Counted from the stretch's first letter, positions 33,053-42,026 are shown. The stretch is 64,000 bases of DNA from Streptomyces regalis (GCF_001509475.1 NZ_LLZG01000047.1:79976-143975), one strand, 5' to 3'. A program made the numbers and translations. Notes: generated by a model not told the origin, from the sequence alone.

Positions 33053-33976
33053 ATGGAGAATGCCATCGAGCTCCGTGAGCTCACCAAGACGTATGGCTCC
33101 CGCCGCGGCCTGGCCGGGCTGACCCTCGACGTCCGCGTCGGCGAAGTCTTCGGCTACCTCGGCCCGAACGGCGCCGGCAAGTCCACCACCATCCGGCTGC
33201 TGCTCGACCTGATCCGCCCCACGGTCGGCCGGGCCACCGTCCTCGGCCTGGATCCGCGCGCCGATGGTGTGGAACTGCGCTGCCGCCTCGGCTACCTGGC
33301 CGGCGATTTCGTGGTCGACGGACGCCAGCGGGTGCGTGACTGCCTGCGCTTCCTCGCCGACCTGCGCGGAGGCGTGCCGCAACAGCGCATCGACGATCTG
33401 ACCGACCGGCTCGGCCTCGACCAGAACGCCCACATCAAGAAGCTCTCCAAGGGCAACCGGCAGAAGATCGGCCTCGTTCAGGCCTTCATGCACACCCCCG
33501 AACTGCTGATCCTCGACGAGCCCACCTCCGGACTCGACCCGCTGGTCCAGCAGACCTTCCTGGACCTGGTCACGGAAGCCGCCGCGAACGGCCAGACCGT
33601 CTTCATGTCCAGCCACATCATGGACGAGGTCGAGGCGGTCGCCGACCGGGTCGGCATCCTGCGCGACGGGCGCCTGGTCGCCCTGGACAGCGTCGCCCAG
33701 TTGCGTGCCGGAGCGGTCCGGGAGATCGAGATCACCTTCGCCGAACCGGTGCGGGCCGAGGAGTTCGCCCGCCTGCCCGGCGTACGCACCCTCGTGCTCG
33801 ACCCCGCGGGAACCACCCTGCGCGGACAGCTCACCGGAGAGCCCGACGCGCTCGTGAAGGCCGCTGCCCGCCACCACGTCACCGCGCTGCGCGCGAGCGA
33901 ACCCACCCTGGACGGCCTCTTCCACGCCTACTACGCGGACGCCGAGGCGGCGCCGCGCTCTACCGCCGCCGTCTGA
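33053..33976 (+). CDS. ABC-2 type exporter, ATP-binding subunit
   Basis: 307 residues. Walker A GPNGAGKSTT at about residues 37-46, signature-like LSKGNRQKIGLVQAFMHTPE near 130, Walker B LLILDEPTSGLDPL, and switch His in VFMSSHIMDEVEAV. The C-terminal 90 residues form the accessory domain seen in drug/antibiotic exporter ATPases of the CcmA/DrrA type. The permease follows 49 bases later. It is expressed from a promoter shared with the divergent GbsR/MarR regulator, so it is probably induced when that repressor binds a drug-like ligand; the substrate is unknown. Confidence 0.93.
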   Translation: MENAIELRELTKTYGSRRGLAGLTLDVRVGEVFGYLGPNGAGKSTTIRLLLDLIRPTVGRATVLGLDPRADGVELRCRLGYLAGDFVVDGRQRVRDCLRFLADLRGGVPQQRIDDLTDRLGLDQNAHIKKLSKGNRQKIGLVQAFMHTPELLILDEPTSGLDPLVQQTFLDLVTEAAANGQTVFMSSHIMDEVEAVADRVGILRDGRLVALDSVAQLRAGAVREIEITFAEPVRAEEFARLPGVRTLVLDPAGTTLRGQLTGEPDALVKAAARHHVTALRASEPTLDGLFHAYYADAEAAPRSTAAV

Positions 33977-34025
33977 CCGGCCGTGCCGTCACCCACTTCA
34001 CCTTCGTCGAAGGAGTCAACTCGCC

Positions 34026-34814
34026 ATGCGTGCCACCGTGTTCACCAAGACGCTCCGCGACAACCGCCGCTCGCTGATCGGCTGGACAGCCGGCACCACG
34101 CTGGCCGCCGCCATGTACGCGAGTTTCTATCCCCAGATGGCCACCGGCGGTGCCGAGTCCGTGCAGAACTTCCCGGAGGCGATGCGTGAGGCGTTCCACC
34201 TCGACGACCTGACCTCGGCCGCCGGATACCTGCAGTCCTCCGTCTTCGGCCTCATCCTGCCGCTGCTTGCCCTCTTCTACGGGGCGGCAACCGGAGCACG
34301 TGCCACAGCGGGCGACGAGGAGTCCGGCACGCTCGACCTCCTCCTCGCTCACCCCGTCACCCGGACCCGCCTGATCCTGCAGCGGTTCGGCGCACTGACC
34401 GCCGGAGCCTGCGGCATCGCCGCGGCGGTGTGGATCGCGATGCTCGGCATCCGGGAGAGCGCCGACCTGACCTCCATCAGCCCGCTCGAGTTCCTGGCCC
34501 AATGCCTCAACCTGGCCCTGCTGGCCGTGGCGTTCGGCGCGCTCGCCATGGGCATCGGCGCCGCCACCGGCCGCCGGGCCCTGGTCTTCGCCGCTACCGC
34601 CGGCATCGGCATCCTCACCTACGCCGCGCACACCTTCGCCGGCCGGCTCGGCGCCGAGTGGGCCGCGTACTTCTCGCCGTTCCACTACTACATCGGCGGC
34701 GAGCCGCTCAAGCACGGCATCCAGTGGGGCGACGCGGGCGTTCTCGCCGCGGCGTCCGCGGCGTTGGTGGTCGCCGGGACGTACCGCTTCAACCACCGCG
34801 ACCTCAACGCCTGA
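34026..34814 (+). CDS. ABC-2 type exporter, permease subunit
   Basis: 262 residues, six helices: SLIGWTAGTTLAAAMYASFY, LQSSVFGLILPLLALFYGAA, LTAGACGIAAAVWIAMLGIR, LNLALLAVAFGALAMGIGAA, ALVFAATAGIGILTYAAHTF and AGVLAAASAALVVAGTYRFN. The cytoplasmic motif GDEESGTLDLLLAHPVTRTR after helix 2 is the classic ABC-2 permease element that couples to the ATPase. It partners the ATPase at 33053. The start at 34026 follows GAAGGAG 8 bases upstream. Confidence 0.9.
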   Translation: MRATVFTKTLRDNRRSLIGWTAGTTLAAAMYASFYPQMATGGAESVQNFPEAMREAFHLDDLTSAAGYLQSSVFGLILPLLALFYGAATGARATAGDEESGTLDLLLAHPVTRTRLILQRFGALTAGACGIAAAVWIAMLGIRESADLTSISPLEFLAQCLNLALLAVAFGALAMGIGAATGRRALVFAATAGIGILTYAAHTFAGRLGAEWAAYFSPFHYYIGGEPLKHGIQWGDAGVLAAASAALVVAGTYRFNHRDLNA

Positions 34815-35337
34815 CGAACGGGCGGATCTGCGGCCTCCTCTCGCACAAGTCAGGGGGAGCGATCTGTTCCGGGAACGGGGCGTGCTGCTGAACAGCGTCG
34901 GCCTGGAGTTCATGAAGATGGCGTGGGCGGACGAGACGGCGACCGGGCTGATCTGCTGGCGATGCGGATTCCGCGATGGACTCCTCCTGTGCTGACCGAC
35001 TCACCCCGTGCGGGGCAGGCGGGGCACCACTCCCAGAAGCAGGACGAAGGCGGCCATGGTGCCGAGGACTCGGCAGGCTCGGCGGCGTCTGGCTCGAGCA
35101 TCCATGTCGCGCCATGCCGGGCCGCTCCAGGGGGCCTCCGGTGTGCTCATGGACGGGCCCTGTCCAGGCGCCTCGCTGTTACGAGAACTCACCGCGACCG
35201 TCGCCCTCCAGCAGTCGGTGAAGATCGTCGGTCACCGGGAGACTCCGCGGTTCGTCAGGACCAGCAGGTCCCCCCGCGGCGGCGGGGCTGGGTGGGGAAG
35301 TCCCAGGACATTTCCCAGAGTTGAAGGTGTTACGTTC
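34815..35337. other. Intergenic region without a firm gene
   Basis: 523 bases. On the minus strand a frame of 49 codons from about 35150 to 35001 (MSTPEAPWSGPAWRDMDARA then a helix MAAFVLLLGVVPRL) could encode a small one-helix protein, but there is no supporting ribosome site or neighbour. On the plus strand, 34862-34990 holds an open stretch (LLNSVGLEFMKMAWADETAT) that looks like a gene fragment I cannot name. Confidence 0.3.
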
Positions 35338-36522
35338 ATGAACATGCCGATGGGATACGTGGCGACGACCACGCTCTTAACCTGGTGCACATTCTTCGCC
35401 GTTGTCGCGCCCCGCCGGCCCCGCCCACTGGCGACCATGAGCTTCTGGTTCGGGATGGTCCTCAACGAGGTGCCATTCCTGGGCATGTTCGCCGTAGTGG
35501 CCTCCACGGCATTGGCCGCTGCCCAAGGCGATCTGGGGTCACCGGCCAGCAAGGTGACGGCCGCGGTGGCCTTCGCCACCATCCCCGGGATGGCCGTGTC
35601 CGCCTGGCGGGGCCTGCGGACGGACCAGGCGGTCGGGCACGCCCTCGAGCAGGGCCTCGGCACCGGCTGGCGGAATCATGTGCACAAACCGCTGCGCCGC
35701 CACCGGCCCTGGGCCCGCATCTTGCTGCTGCCGGGCCTGATGCGGCAGCGCGACGTGCAGCGGATCCCCAACATCAGCTACGGGGACGCCGGCCGCCGGA
35801 ACCTGCTCGACATCTACCGTCGCCGCGACACACCGCAGAACGGGCCGGTCCTGATCTACTTCCACGGCGGCGGGTACACAAGCGGAGCGAAGAACCGCGA
35901 GGCACGGCCCCTGCTCTACCGGCTCGCCGGCCAGGGGTGGGTGTGCATCAGCGCCAACTACCGGCTGCGGCCCCAGACCACTTTCCCCGGCCACCAGATC
36001 GACGCCAAGAAGGTCATCGCCTGGGTCCGCGAGCACGCCCCCGAGTACGGCGCCGATCCGTCGAAGCTGTTCGTGGCGGGCAGCTCCGCCGGCTCCAACC
36101 TGGCGGCCCTGTGCGCGCTCACGCCGAACGACCCGCTGTTCCAGCCCGGATTCGAGTCGGCCGACACCTCGGTCACCGCGGCGATCTGCCTCTATGGCTA
36201 CTACGGCCACTTCTTCGGCGAGGAACCCGACGAAACGCCGTCCCCGAACCAACCGTATGCGTACCTCAACCCCGGTGCGCCACCGTTCCTCATCGCCCAC
36301 GGCACCAAGGATGCGCTGGCGACCGTCGAGGGCGCCCGGAACTTCGTCGCCCAACTGCGCCGCGTCTCGGACAGCACCGTGGTCTACGCCGAACTGCCCG
36401 GCGGACAGCACGCCTTCGACCTGTTCCACTCCCCGCGCTTCGAGGCAGTCGTGGACGGCGTCGAAGCCTTCGCCGCCTGGGTCCTGACTGCTCCGGAGCG
36501 CACTCCCGACTCGGCCCGTTAG
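35338..36522 (+). CDS. Esterase/lipase of the HGGG (hormone-sensitive-lipase-like) alpha/beta hydrolase family
   Basis: 394 residues. Three N-terminal hydrophobic segments in the first 90 residues (ATTTLLTWCTFFAVVAP, LNEVPFLGMFAVVASTALAA) anchor it in the membrane. The catalytic domain starts near 150: YGDAGRRNLLDIYRRRD, oxyanion motif YFHGGGYTSGAKN, nucleophile GSSAGSNLAALCAL, Asp in LIAHGTKDALATVEGA and His in GGQHAFDLFHSPRF. This matches BD-FAE/carboxylesterase-type membrane esterases of actinobacteria. The ATG at 35338 follows GAAGG about 9 bases upstream. It is monocistronic. Confidence 0.88.
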   Translation: MNMPMGYVATTTLLTWCTFFAVVAPRRPRPLATMSFWFGMVLNEVPFLGMFAVVASTALAAAQGDLGSPASKVTAAVAFATIPGMAVSAWRGLRTDQAVGHALEQGLGTGWRNHVHKPLRRHRPWARILLLPGLMRQRDVQRIPNISYGDAGRRNLLDIYRRRDTPQNGPVLIYFHGGGYTSGAKNREARPLLYRLAGQGWVCISANYRLRPQTTFPGHQIDAKKVIAWVREHAPEYGADPSKLFVAGSSAGSNLAALCALTPNDPLFQPGFESADTSVTAAICLYGYYGHFFGEEPDETPSPNQPYAYLNPGAPPFLIAHGTKDALATVEGARNFVAQLRRVSDSTVVYAELPGGQHAFDLFHSPRFEAVVDGVEAFAAWVLTAPERTPDSAR

Positions 36523-36575
36523 GTCGTTTCTGATGGCTCTCGCTGGGTGGCTGGATCAGGGTCGGGGCTGGGCAT

Positions 36576-36905
36576 GTGGGGCGTATAGTGCGGCGACGCG
36601 AGTGCCCGACCCGCCACCCGGGCGGGAGTCGGGGCGACGGCAGCGGCATCCCGGATTCCGCACCGCAACCGCACCGCAGTGAGGCTGAGGACGAGGCCGC
36701 GCTGCCCGACGCCTACCGCACGATCCTGGCGATCGCGCGGGACGCAGATGGCCCGGTGCAGGTCAGGGCGGTCGGTGAGCGGCTGAGCCTGGACACCTCG
36801 GCGCGCGGCAAGACGGAGCCGCTGCGGGCGAAGATGACCAAGCCCGTCGAGCAGGCTTCCCGGGACACCGCGGGGAACGCTACCTGTTCTTGATGCGCAA
36901 GCATT
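36576..36905 (+). pseudogene. Decayed small DNA-binding-like gene
   Basis: A frame through 36690-36850 reads DAYRTILAIARDADGPVQVR and LSLDTSARGKTEPLRAKMTK, resembling the helix-turn-helix segments carried by some actinobacterial transposase-linked proteins. After the MTK the expected VERGFL-type ending is found only in a shifted frame (ERYLFLMRK near 36885). The start is not identifiable. I treat it as a broken remnant; the rest of 36523-37074 shows nothing else. Confidence 0.35.
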
Positions 36906-37074
36906 CGCCCCTCTCCCCGGAGCCACGGATGTCGGAGCCTTCGTCCTCCGGATCCGATGCGCTTGGCGAAGGATGGGACGGGCTCCGGGCCGCGTGGAGC
37001 CCGAAGGTGGCGCAGGTCGGCATCGACTGCCACTGCGCCACCTGCTTGCCGACAGGGCGCCGTATGCCCACCGC

Positions 37075-38100
37075 CTACCCGCACTCCGCGGGGTGTCTGG
37101 TGCACCGCAGTGCTTTCCCGGCATCCACGAGACTGGTGCCCGCGTCGTTCGCGGTCTTCTGTTTCAGGGCGTGCACCTTCGTGGAGTAGATGTCTTCACC
37201 CCGTGCGGCGGCCCAGATGTTGATGATCCGGGAGCTGTCGTCCTGGAGGAACAGATCCTGGCCTGCGTCGACCTGCTCGATGACCGCCTGTTGCCAGCTG
37301 CCCGCGATATAGCGTGCGCGGTTCACCTTGTAGGGCGGAGGGCTGCCGGCAGTGCGAGTGAGGCGTTGCAGTACGTCCGAGCGCCATTGTTCGGCCTGCG
37401 ACTTGGGGATGTCGTCGGCGATGCTGTCGTAGTAGCCGAGGCCGGCGGCGCAACTGCGCGCCGGCCAGGTGTAGTAGGGGCCGGTGGCGTGAGCAGGGAC
37501 CTCCGCGAGGCGTGTGGCGCACTGACGGACGTGTGCGGCTCGCAGGTCGGCGTACGCAGCGGGGTCCTGGGACACGGCGTGCAATACGGTGACGAGGTCG
37601 TCGGTACGAGCCGACATGCGGACGGTGCTGCCGTCCTGCCACGGGGTGCTGTCTTCTCGGTGCGTGTACTCGTCGTTGACGCCGCTCAGTATCTCCTGCG
37701 TGTCCTGGGCATAGTCCACCAGAGCCCCCGCGAGCGGGGCGCGCAACTCCGGGGCGATGGTGGGCTCCCGGCGTCGTTCGATGGCCTCGCTGACCGCGGT
37801 GACGGTGGCCTGCATCGCACGGGCTTCAGCGAGCGTATGCCGTCCGGGAGTTGAGCCGGTCGCGGCATCCTTTATCGCGGTGCCGAGGGCGCGGCAGTCC
37901 ATGCCCTCCTTGTATGCGGCGCCGAGGGAGCGTCGCAGGGCCGTGTCGGACAGCAGGCTGTCACAGTTCGGCGTGTCCTCGCGCGCGACAAGGGCATAGC
38001 CGACCGCTCCGCCGCCGATCAGGATGAAGGCGGCTGCTGTCGCGGCGAAGAAGCGTGCGCGCCGTGGGCGTGCTGTCTGCAGTGGCGTGTTGTTTTTCAT
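37075..38100 (-). CDS. Membrane-anchored extracytoplasmic protein, unknown function
   Basis: 341 residues: a short basic N-terminus (MKNNTPLQTARPRRARFF) and one helix (ATAAAFILIGGGAVGYALVA), then about 300 residues with paired cysteines (NCDSLLS, MDCRALG, VRQCATRLA, RSCAAGLGYYD, LRCTRHPAECG) suited to an oxidising, extracytoplasmic location. The last 60 residues (IINIWAAARGEDIYSTKVHA, LKQKTANDAGTSLVDAGKAL) are well conserved in style, and WAARGEDIYSTKV-type endings occur in streptomycete hypothetical proteins. No domain is recognised. Its N-terminus overlaps a broken KhtT-like gene, so its promoter may derive from that gene's former body. Confidence 0.65.
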   Translation of the reverse strand: MKNNTPLQTARPRRARFFAATAAAFILIGGGAVGYALVAREDTPNCDSLLSDTALRRSLGAAYKEGMDCRALGTAIKDAATGSTPGRHTLAEARAMQATVTAVSEAIERRREPTIAPELRAPLAGALVDYAQDTQEILSGVNDEYTHREDSTPWQDGSTVRMSARTDDLVTVLHAVSQDPAAYADLRAAHVRQCATRLAEVPAHATGPYYTWPARSCAAGLGYYDSIADDIPKSQAEQWRSDVLQRLTRTAGSPPPYKVNRARYIAGSWQQAVIEQVDAGQDLFLQDDSSRIINIWAAARGEDIYSTKVHALKQKTANDAGTSLVDAGKALRCTRHPAECG

Positions 38101-38408
38101 CTTCCTGGTCCTTCTGCGGCGTCGCCAGCCGGTTGACGACTGTCACCGTGCCCATTCGCACCTGTCGCCGCCGCAGGTTCGGCGTGTGGTGGGCGGGCAT
38201 CAGCGCGTCGATGAGGGTAGCCGCCTCTTCCGCGGTCAGCCGCGCGGACAGGGAGCAGGCGTCCGGGTCGTCCTTCTGGTACGCGTTGATCGTGCGCTGC
38301 CCGTCGTGGTGGGCGACCACCGACAGGTGGCGGTTCTCCCGTGTCGTCAGGTCGTAGCGGACTCCGATGCCCGGCATGGTGTGCTGCTCAGGCGTGGCGC
38401 GCCCATGA
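37961..38408 (-). pseudogene. Broken KhtT-like (cation/proton antiporter regulatory) subunit
   Basis: From 38377 the frame reads MPGIGVRYDLTTRENRHLSV, VAHHDGQRTINAYQKDDPDA and LTAEEAATLIDALMPAHHTP: the N-terminal domain of the regulatory subunit that gates KhtU-type K+/H+ antiporters. After NLRRRQ the match ends, and the TrkA-C (ligand-binding) half is gone, replaced by sequence that runs into the next gene. The canonical start, an ATG at 38408 with AAGGGGGAC upstream, is one base out of frame with the rest. Both ends are therefore damaged. No antiporter subunit lies beside it. Confidence 0.7.
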
Positions 38409-38583
38409 CTGTCCCCCTTTTTGTCGGCGTGAGCGATCGATCGTGCGGCTCGCCTGCGGGGGCCGTCCGGACACGTGCCCAGGTCCAGCCTGTGAGGCTC
38501 ATCCGAGGTGGGAGGGAGGGGCGGGGCGCCTGGAGCGGGGCTCGCCAGCCTGGTGGAGGCACCACGTGAGCCCTCGCCAACCC

Positions 38584-38952
38584 TCATAACAGGGCCTCGA
38601 CGCCGCGGAGTTCCTTGCGCGCGAGATCTGGATGCGCGCGCTCGCGGTCGAGGACGAGGAGGAGGCAGAGCCCTTCGTGGGTCCGGCGGGTCAGCGGGCG
38701 GATGAGGTGGAGTTCGCCGACAAAGGTGACCAGGATGTCCTCGATCTGCTCCGGCTTGTAGCCGGAAAGATTCAGCGCGGAGAGATGGGCGCGCACGATG
38801 TCGGTACAGCCGTGGGCGGCCCGGTTCAGGTCGAGGTTCTTCCGGCGGCTCATCGCGCCGAGCGGCATGCGGCTGACGTAGTCGACGAGGACGGCGCCGA
38901 GGGCCCCCTCGACGCGCATTGCGCGGTTGAGCGCGACCTGGACGGTGGACAC
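38584..38952 (-). CDS. Roadblock/LC7-like small protein
   Basis: 122 residues from the GTG at 38952, which follows a GAGGGGGG stretch; an open extension to 39069 has no ribosome site. It reads STVQVALNRAMRVEGALGAV, LVDYVSRMPLGAM, DIVRAHLSALNLSGYKPEQI, EDILVTFVGELHLIRPLTRR, GLCLLLVLDRERAHPDLARK. The alternating strand-helix order and the VEGALGAVLVDY opening recall roadblock/LC7 folds, which regulate small GTPases in actinobacterial conservons, but no GTPase gene is nearby. It lies in the degraded 36.5-39.5 kb patch yet seems intact. Confidence 0.55.
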   Translation of the reverse strand: MSTVQVALNRAMRVEGALGAVLVDYVSRMPLGAMSRRKNLDLNRAAHGCTDIVRAHLSALNLSGYKPEQIEDILVTFVGELHLIRPLTRRTHEGLCLLLVLDRERAHPDLARKELRGVEALL

Positions 38953-39097
38953 GGCCGCCCCCCTCTCGGCATAGGGTCTTCCTCCGTGCCGACCAGGCTT
39001 CCCGGCGCTCCAGCCCTGCCGCGGCCCATCGAAGGCAGCGTGCGGCGGGGCACTTTTGCATCGAGCCATGGTTCGCTGCCGTCCGCCCCGCTCATGC

Positions 39098-39530
39098 GGA
39101 GTCTTGGTGTCAACAACTCCGCGGGCGAGGTGCCCTTCGCGATCACCTTCGACAAGACCGGCCGCATGCTGGTCGCCGAGGCTGCCAAGTCAACGGTCAG
39201 GACACGCTGTGCTGGCTGGAGCGCGCCGGTGACTTCTTCTACGGCGGCAACACCGGCGACTCCACCGTCACGGATTACCGCGCCGATGCCCGCGGCAGGC
39301 TGGCCCTCACCAACGACGTCGGCATCGCCAGGCCCCCGTCGGCCAAGTCCCAGGGGGTCATCGACCTGGCGGTGACGCAGGACGAGAGGTTCCTGTACGT
39401 GCAGAACGCCGTCTCCGGCACGGTCGACGGCTTCCGTATCGGCAGGAACGGATCCCTCACCAAGGTCACCACCGTCACCGGACTGCCCGCCTTCGCCGAG
39501 TCCGGCATGGAGGGCATCGCCGCGGTGTAA
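39098..39530 (+). pseudogene. Lactonase-family beta-propeller remnant
   Basis: Two pieces of a 6-phosphogluconolactonase/lactonase-like propeller can be read. The first, about 39100-39195, gives NNSAGEVPFAITFDKTGRML and VAEAAKSTV. The second, in another frame from about 39200 to the TAA at 39528, gives DTLCWLERAGDFFYGGNTGD, VIDLAVTQDERFLYVQNAVS and a normal ending ESGMEGIAAV. The N-terminal two thirds of the propeller are absent and a blade boundary is frameshifted. It cannot fold as a propeller. Confidence 0.75.
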
Positions 39531-39578
39531 GGAAAGCGGCCGCCGCGGCCCGGCGCCCCGGACACACCGTCCGGGGCG

Positions 39579-40100
39579 TCACGTGCGTCCGCGTCCGTAC
39601 CGGCGGTGTCCGCCGGCACAGGTGAGCCGGACGAACGGAATGGCTCGGCCCGCCTCGCGGAACGACGCCACACGGCCGTCGACGGGAAAGCCCATGAATC
39701 CGCACAGGCGGCGAGCCGTTCGAGGGTGCCGCCGGGCGTAGTCCACCATGATCTCGGCGCCCTCGTCGGGTGAGAGGAAGTGGGCGGTGACGGCGTGGGG
39801 GCGATTGCCGATCTGAATGACGGTCTTCGGCTGGTGGCACAGATTTTGGTACCAGTCCGCCTTCGGCCCGAAGCCGGCGGCGACGATCCAGCTGTCGACG
39901 CCCGGATCGTGGGACACCACCTCCAGGACGACCCGGTGGTCGAGGTCGGTGACGCGGCCGACGTGGTGCAGCAGAAGCAGCCGGTTCCCGAGCAGCGGCC
40001 CCAGTCCCGCGCGGAAGAGGAGGATCGGTGCCCGTAGGGCCAAGCGCCGCCATCCGGTGGGGAGTCGAGGGCGGCTTGGGGCGGTGTCTCTACGCGCCAT
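39579..40100 (-). CDS. Nitroreductase-family deazaflavin (F420)-dependent oxidoreductase
   Basis: 173 residues of the Ddn-like split-barrel family: RAGLGPLLGNRLLLLHHVGR, RVVLEVVSHDPGVDSWIVAA, GFGPKADWYQNLCHQPKTVI and DYARRHPRTARRLCGFMGF. The ADWYQNL motif and the HVGR.... RVVLEV strand are typical. These enzymes use F420H2 to reduce quinones and nitro compounds. The ATG at 40100 opens the first helix. It is divergent from the SpoIIE-type phosphatase gene across a promoter holding a TTTGCA-N3 dyad, so both are probably under the nearby MarR regulator. Confidence 0.87.
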   Translation of the reverse strand: MARRDTAPSRPRLPTGWRRLALRAPILLFRAGLGPLLGNRLLLLHHVGRVTDLDHRVVLEVVSHDPGVDSWIVAAGFGPKADWYQNLCHQPKTVIQIGNRPHAVTAHFLSPDEGAEIMVDYARRHPRTARRLCGFMGFPVDGRVASFREAGRAIPFVRLTCAGGHRRYGRGRT

Positions 40101-40189
40101 GGTTGCCTTCCACAGATGGTCGGGAATGTCGGCTCTTGGACTCGATTGGGTAAAGGACCCGAGGCAAGAGCCGTCTCGCGCGGCCTACC

Positions 40190-40204
40190 TTTGCATAGTC
40201 TAAA
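40190..40204. promoter_or_regulatory. TTTGCA-N3-TCTAAA dyad in the oxidoreductase/phosphatase promoter
   Basis: A 15-base site (40190-40204) whose left half TTTGCA is identical to sites at 41989 and 46214; the right half TCTAAA is a two-mismatch form of TGCAAA. It lies between divergent genes and beside a MarR gene, whose family binds dyads of this size. Confidence 0.4.
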
Positions 40205-40274
40205 CGTGAGGGGGAGGCGTGCCCGCGGAGGTGAGGGGCGACTCTCGAGCGCCTCGACACCGCTGGAGTACGCC

Positions 40275-41363
40275 ATGACCGACACGAAGCCGCCGTCGAC
40301 GCCGACGGTGCTGTCCTCCATGCCCGTTGTGGTGATGGCGGTGGTGGCGGTCGCGGACGTCGTCGCCGGGCCGGGGGTGGGGTTCCTCCCGCTCGTGTCG
40401 CTCGGACCCGCGTTCTCCGGCCTGGTCGGAGGGTGGCGGCGTACGGCGGGCTTCGGACTGGTGGCGCTGGTGCTGTGTGTGGCACTCGGGCTCTACGACG
40501 GGCTGTTCGAAGAGCGTCGGGGATACACCGCGCTGGCCGCGGTGGCGGGTGTCACCGGCATCGGCATCACAGCGGCCGTGATGCGCTCGCGCCGGGAGGT
40601 GGAACTGGCCAGCGTGCGGTCGATCGCCGAGGTTGCCCAGCGGGTGCTGCTGCGGCCGGTTCCGCTGACCGCGGGCCCGCTGCAGGCGGCGGTGTCGTAC
40701 ACCTCGGCGGTCGCCGAGGCCCGGATCGGCGGCGACCTGTACGAGGTGGTGGCCTCGCCGCACGGAATCCGGGTGATCGTGGGGGACGTGCAGGGCAAGG
40801 GGCTGGCCGCGGTGGAGACGGCGGCGGTCGTCCTCGGCGCGTTCCGGGAGGCGGCGCACGACGAGCCGGGCCTGGTGGGTCTGGGCGAGCGCTTGGAGCG
40901 CAGTGTGGCCCGGGAGCTGGAGGGGGAGAAGTTCGTCACCGCGATCCTGGCCGAGATCGGCTCGGACCACGAGGCGGTCCTTCTGAACTACGGCCATCCG
41001 GCCCCGATGCTGGTACGCCGGGACGGCACCGTCGACTTCCCGCAGCCGCCCGCATTCGCCCTGCCTCTGGGGCTGGGCGCCCACGGGGGCGACGGCCCGA
41101 AGCCGTACCGGGTGGACTTCGCTCCCGGCGAGCAGCTGCTGCTGTACACCGACGGCGTCACCGAGGCCCGCGACGAGCAGGGGAGTTTCTACCCGCTCGG
41201 CGATCGGGCGTACTTGCTGAAGGAGTTCGACGCGCACCGCGCCCTGGAGGCGCTGCGTGCGGACCTGGCCCAGCATGCCGCCGGGCCGCCTCGCGACGAT
41301 GCCGCGATGCTCCTGCTGCGTTACCACGGTCATGGGGAAGGAAAATCTGTTCCCATGGGGTGA
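40275..41363 (+). CDS. SpoIIE-type PP2C protein phosphatase with membrane-spanning N-terminus
   Basis: 362 residues from the ATG at 40275; the open extension upstream overlaps the promoter. Four helices fill 15-105 (VVVMAVVAVADVVAGPGVGF, GFGLVALVLCVALGLYDGLF, ALAAVAGVTGIGITAAVMRS). The phosphatase domain spans about 130-355 with metal-binding motifs GGDLYEVV, VGDVQGKGLAAVE and YTDGVTEARDEQG, and the ending DDAAMLLLRY. Such enzymes dephosphorylate anti-sigma antagonists in stress-sigma pathways. There is no N-terminal sensor other than the membrane part. The MarR gene follows 34 bases later, so the two likely form an operon. Confidence 0.9.
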   Translation: MTDTKPPSTPTVLSSMPVVVMAVVAVADVVAGPGVGFLPLVSLGPAFSGLVGGWRRTAGFGLVALVLCVALGLYDGLFEERRGYTALAAVAGVTGIGITAAVMRSRREVELASVRSIAEVAQRVLLRPVPLTAGPLQAAVSYTSAVAEARIGGDLYEVVASPHGIRVIVGDVQGKGLAAVETAAVVLGAFREAAHDEPGLVGLGERLERSVARELEGEKFVTAILAEIGSDHEAVLLNYGHPAPMLVRRDGTVDFPQPPAFALPLGLGAHGGDGPKPYRVDFAPGEQLLLYTDGVTEARDEQGSFYPLGDRAYLLKEFDAHRALEALRADLAQHAAGPPRDDAAMLLLRYHGHGEGKSVPMG

Positions 41364-41397
41364 GTGAGCAGTGCGTTCGGCGCGGTAGAAAGGACGC

Positions 41398-41934
41398 ATG
41401 GCGGAGCGCGCGATCCCCGAGGGGGCCATGGATGATGTCGATGCGGTGACCCGGGCGGTGCTGACCGCGTCCCGGTTGCTGGTGGCGGTCTCCGCCCGCT
41501 CCCTTGCCGAGGTCGAGGAGAGAGTGACGCTTCCGCAGTTCCGGATGCTGGTGGTCCTGCACACGCGGGGTGCCACCAAGCTGGTCGGGCTCGCCGATCT
41601 GCTCGGCGTGGCACCGTCCACCGCGATGCGCATGGTCGACCGGCTGATCGCGGCCGGGCTCGCCGACCGGCAGACCAACCCCGCCAACCGCCGCGAGACG
41701 CTGCTGCGGCTGACCGAGGAGGGGCGCCACACCGTCGAGAACGTCACCGCCCGGCGCCGGGCCGAGATCGCCGCGATCGTCGAACGGCTCACCCCGACGC
41801 AGCGGCTGGCGCTGATCGAGGCGCTGACCGCCTTCAACGAGGCGGGCGGGGAACCCTTGGCCACGGTGCTGGACGATACGGAGCCGCATCCTCTGGGCTG
41901 GGCGGTGGATGTGGCGGCGGCGCGCGACGCCTGA
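41398..41934 (+). CDS. MarR-family regulator
   Basis: 178 residues. N-terminal dimerisation helices, then winged helix: LPQFRMLVVLHTRGATKLVG, LADLLGVAPSTAMRMVDRLI, AAGLADRQTNPANRRETLLR, LTEEGRHTVENVTARRRAEI. It has no cysteine in the usual OhrR sensing position near the N-terminus, so it probably senses a ligand. It comes 34 bases after the phosphatase stop. Dyads of TTTGCA-N3-TGCAAA form lie in the promoters left (40190) and right (41989) of the phosphatase-MarR pair and before the amidase (46214), which suggests a small regulon. Confidence 0.88.
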   Translation: MAERAIPEGAMDDVDAVTRAVLTASRLLVAVSARSLAEVEERVTLPQFRMLVVLHTRGATKLVGLADLLGVAPSTAMRMVDRLIAAGLADRQTNPANRRETLLRLTEEGRHTVENVTARRRAEIAAIVERLTPTQRLALIEALTAFNEAGGEPLATVLDDTEPHPLGWAVDVAAARDA

Positions 41935-41988
41935 ACCGCCTCTTGGCCGACGTCGGGTTCGGCCCGAACTTTTCCAGCCCAGACGCGT

Positions 41989-42003
41989 TTTGCATAATGC
42001 AAG
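41989..42003. promoter_or_regulatory. TTTGCA-N3-TGCAAG dyad, best MarR-type site
   Basis: The core TTGCAT-A-ATGCAA at 41990-42002 is a perfect 6-bp inverted repeat around one base. It lies between the MarR gene and the membrane protein at 42149. Confidence 0.5.
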
Positions 42004-42026
42004 GGAAAGGTGGAGGTGCGGTCCGG

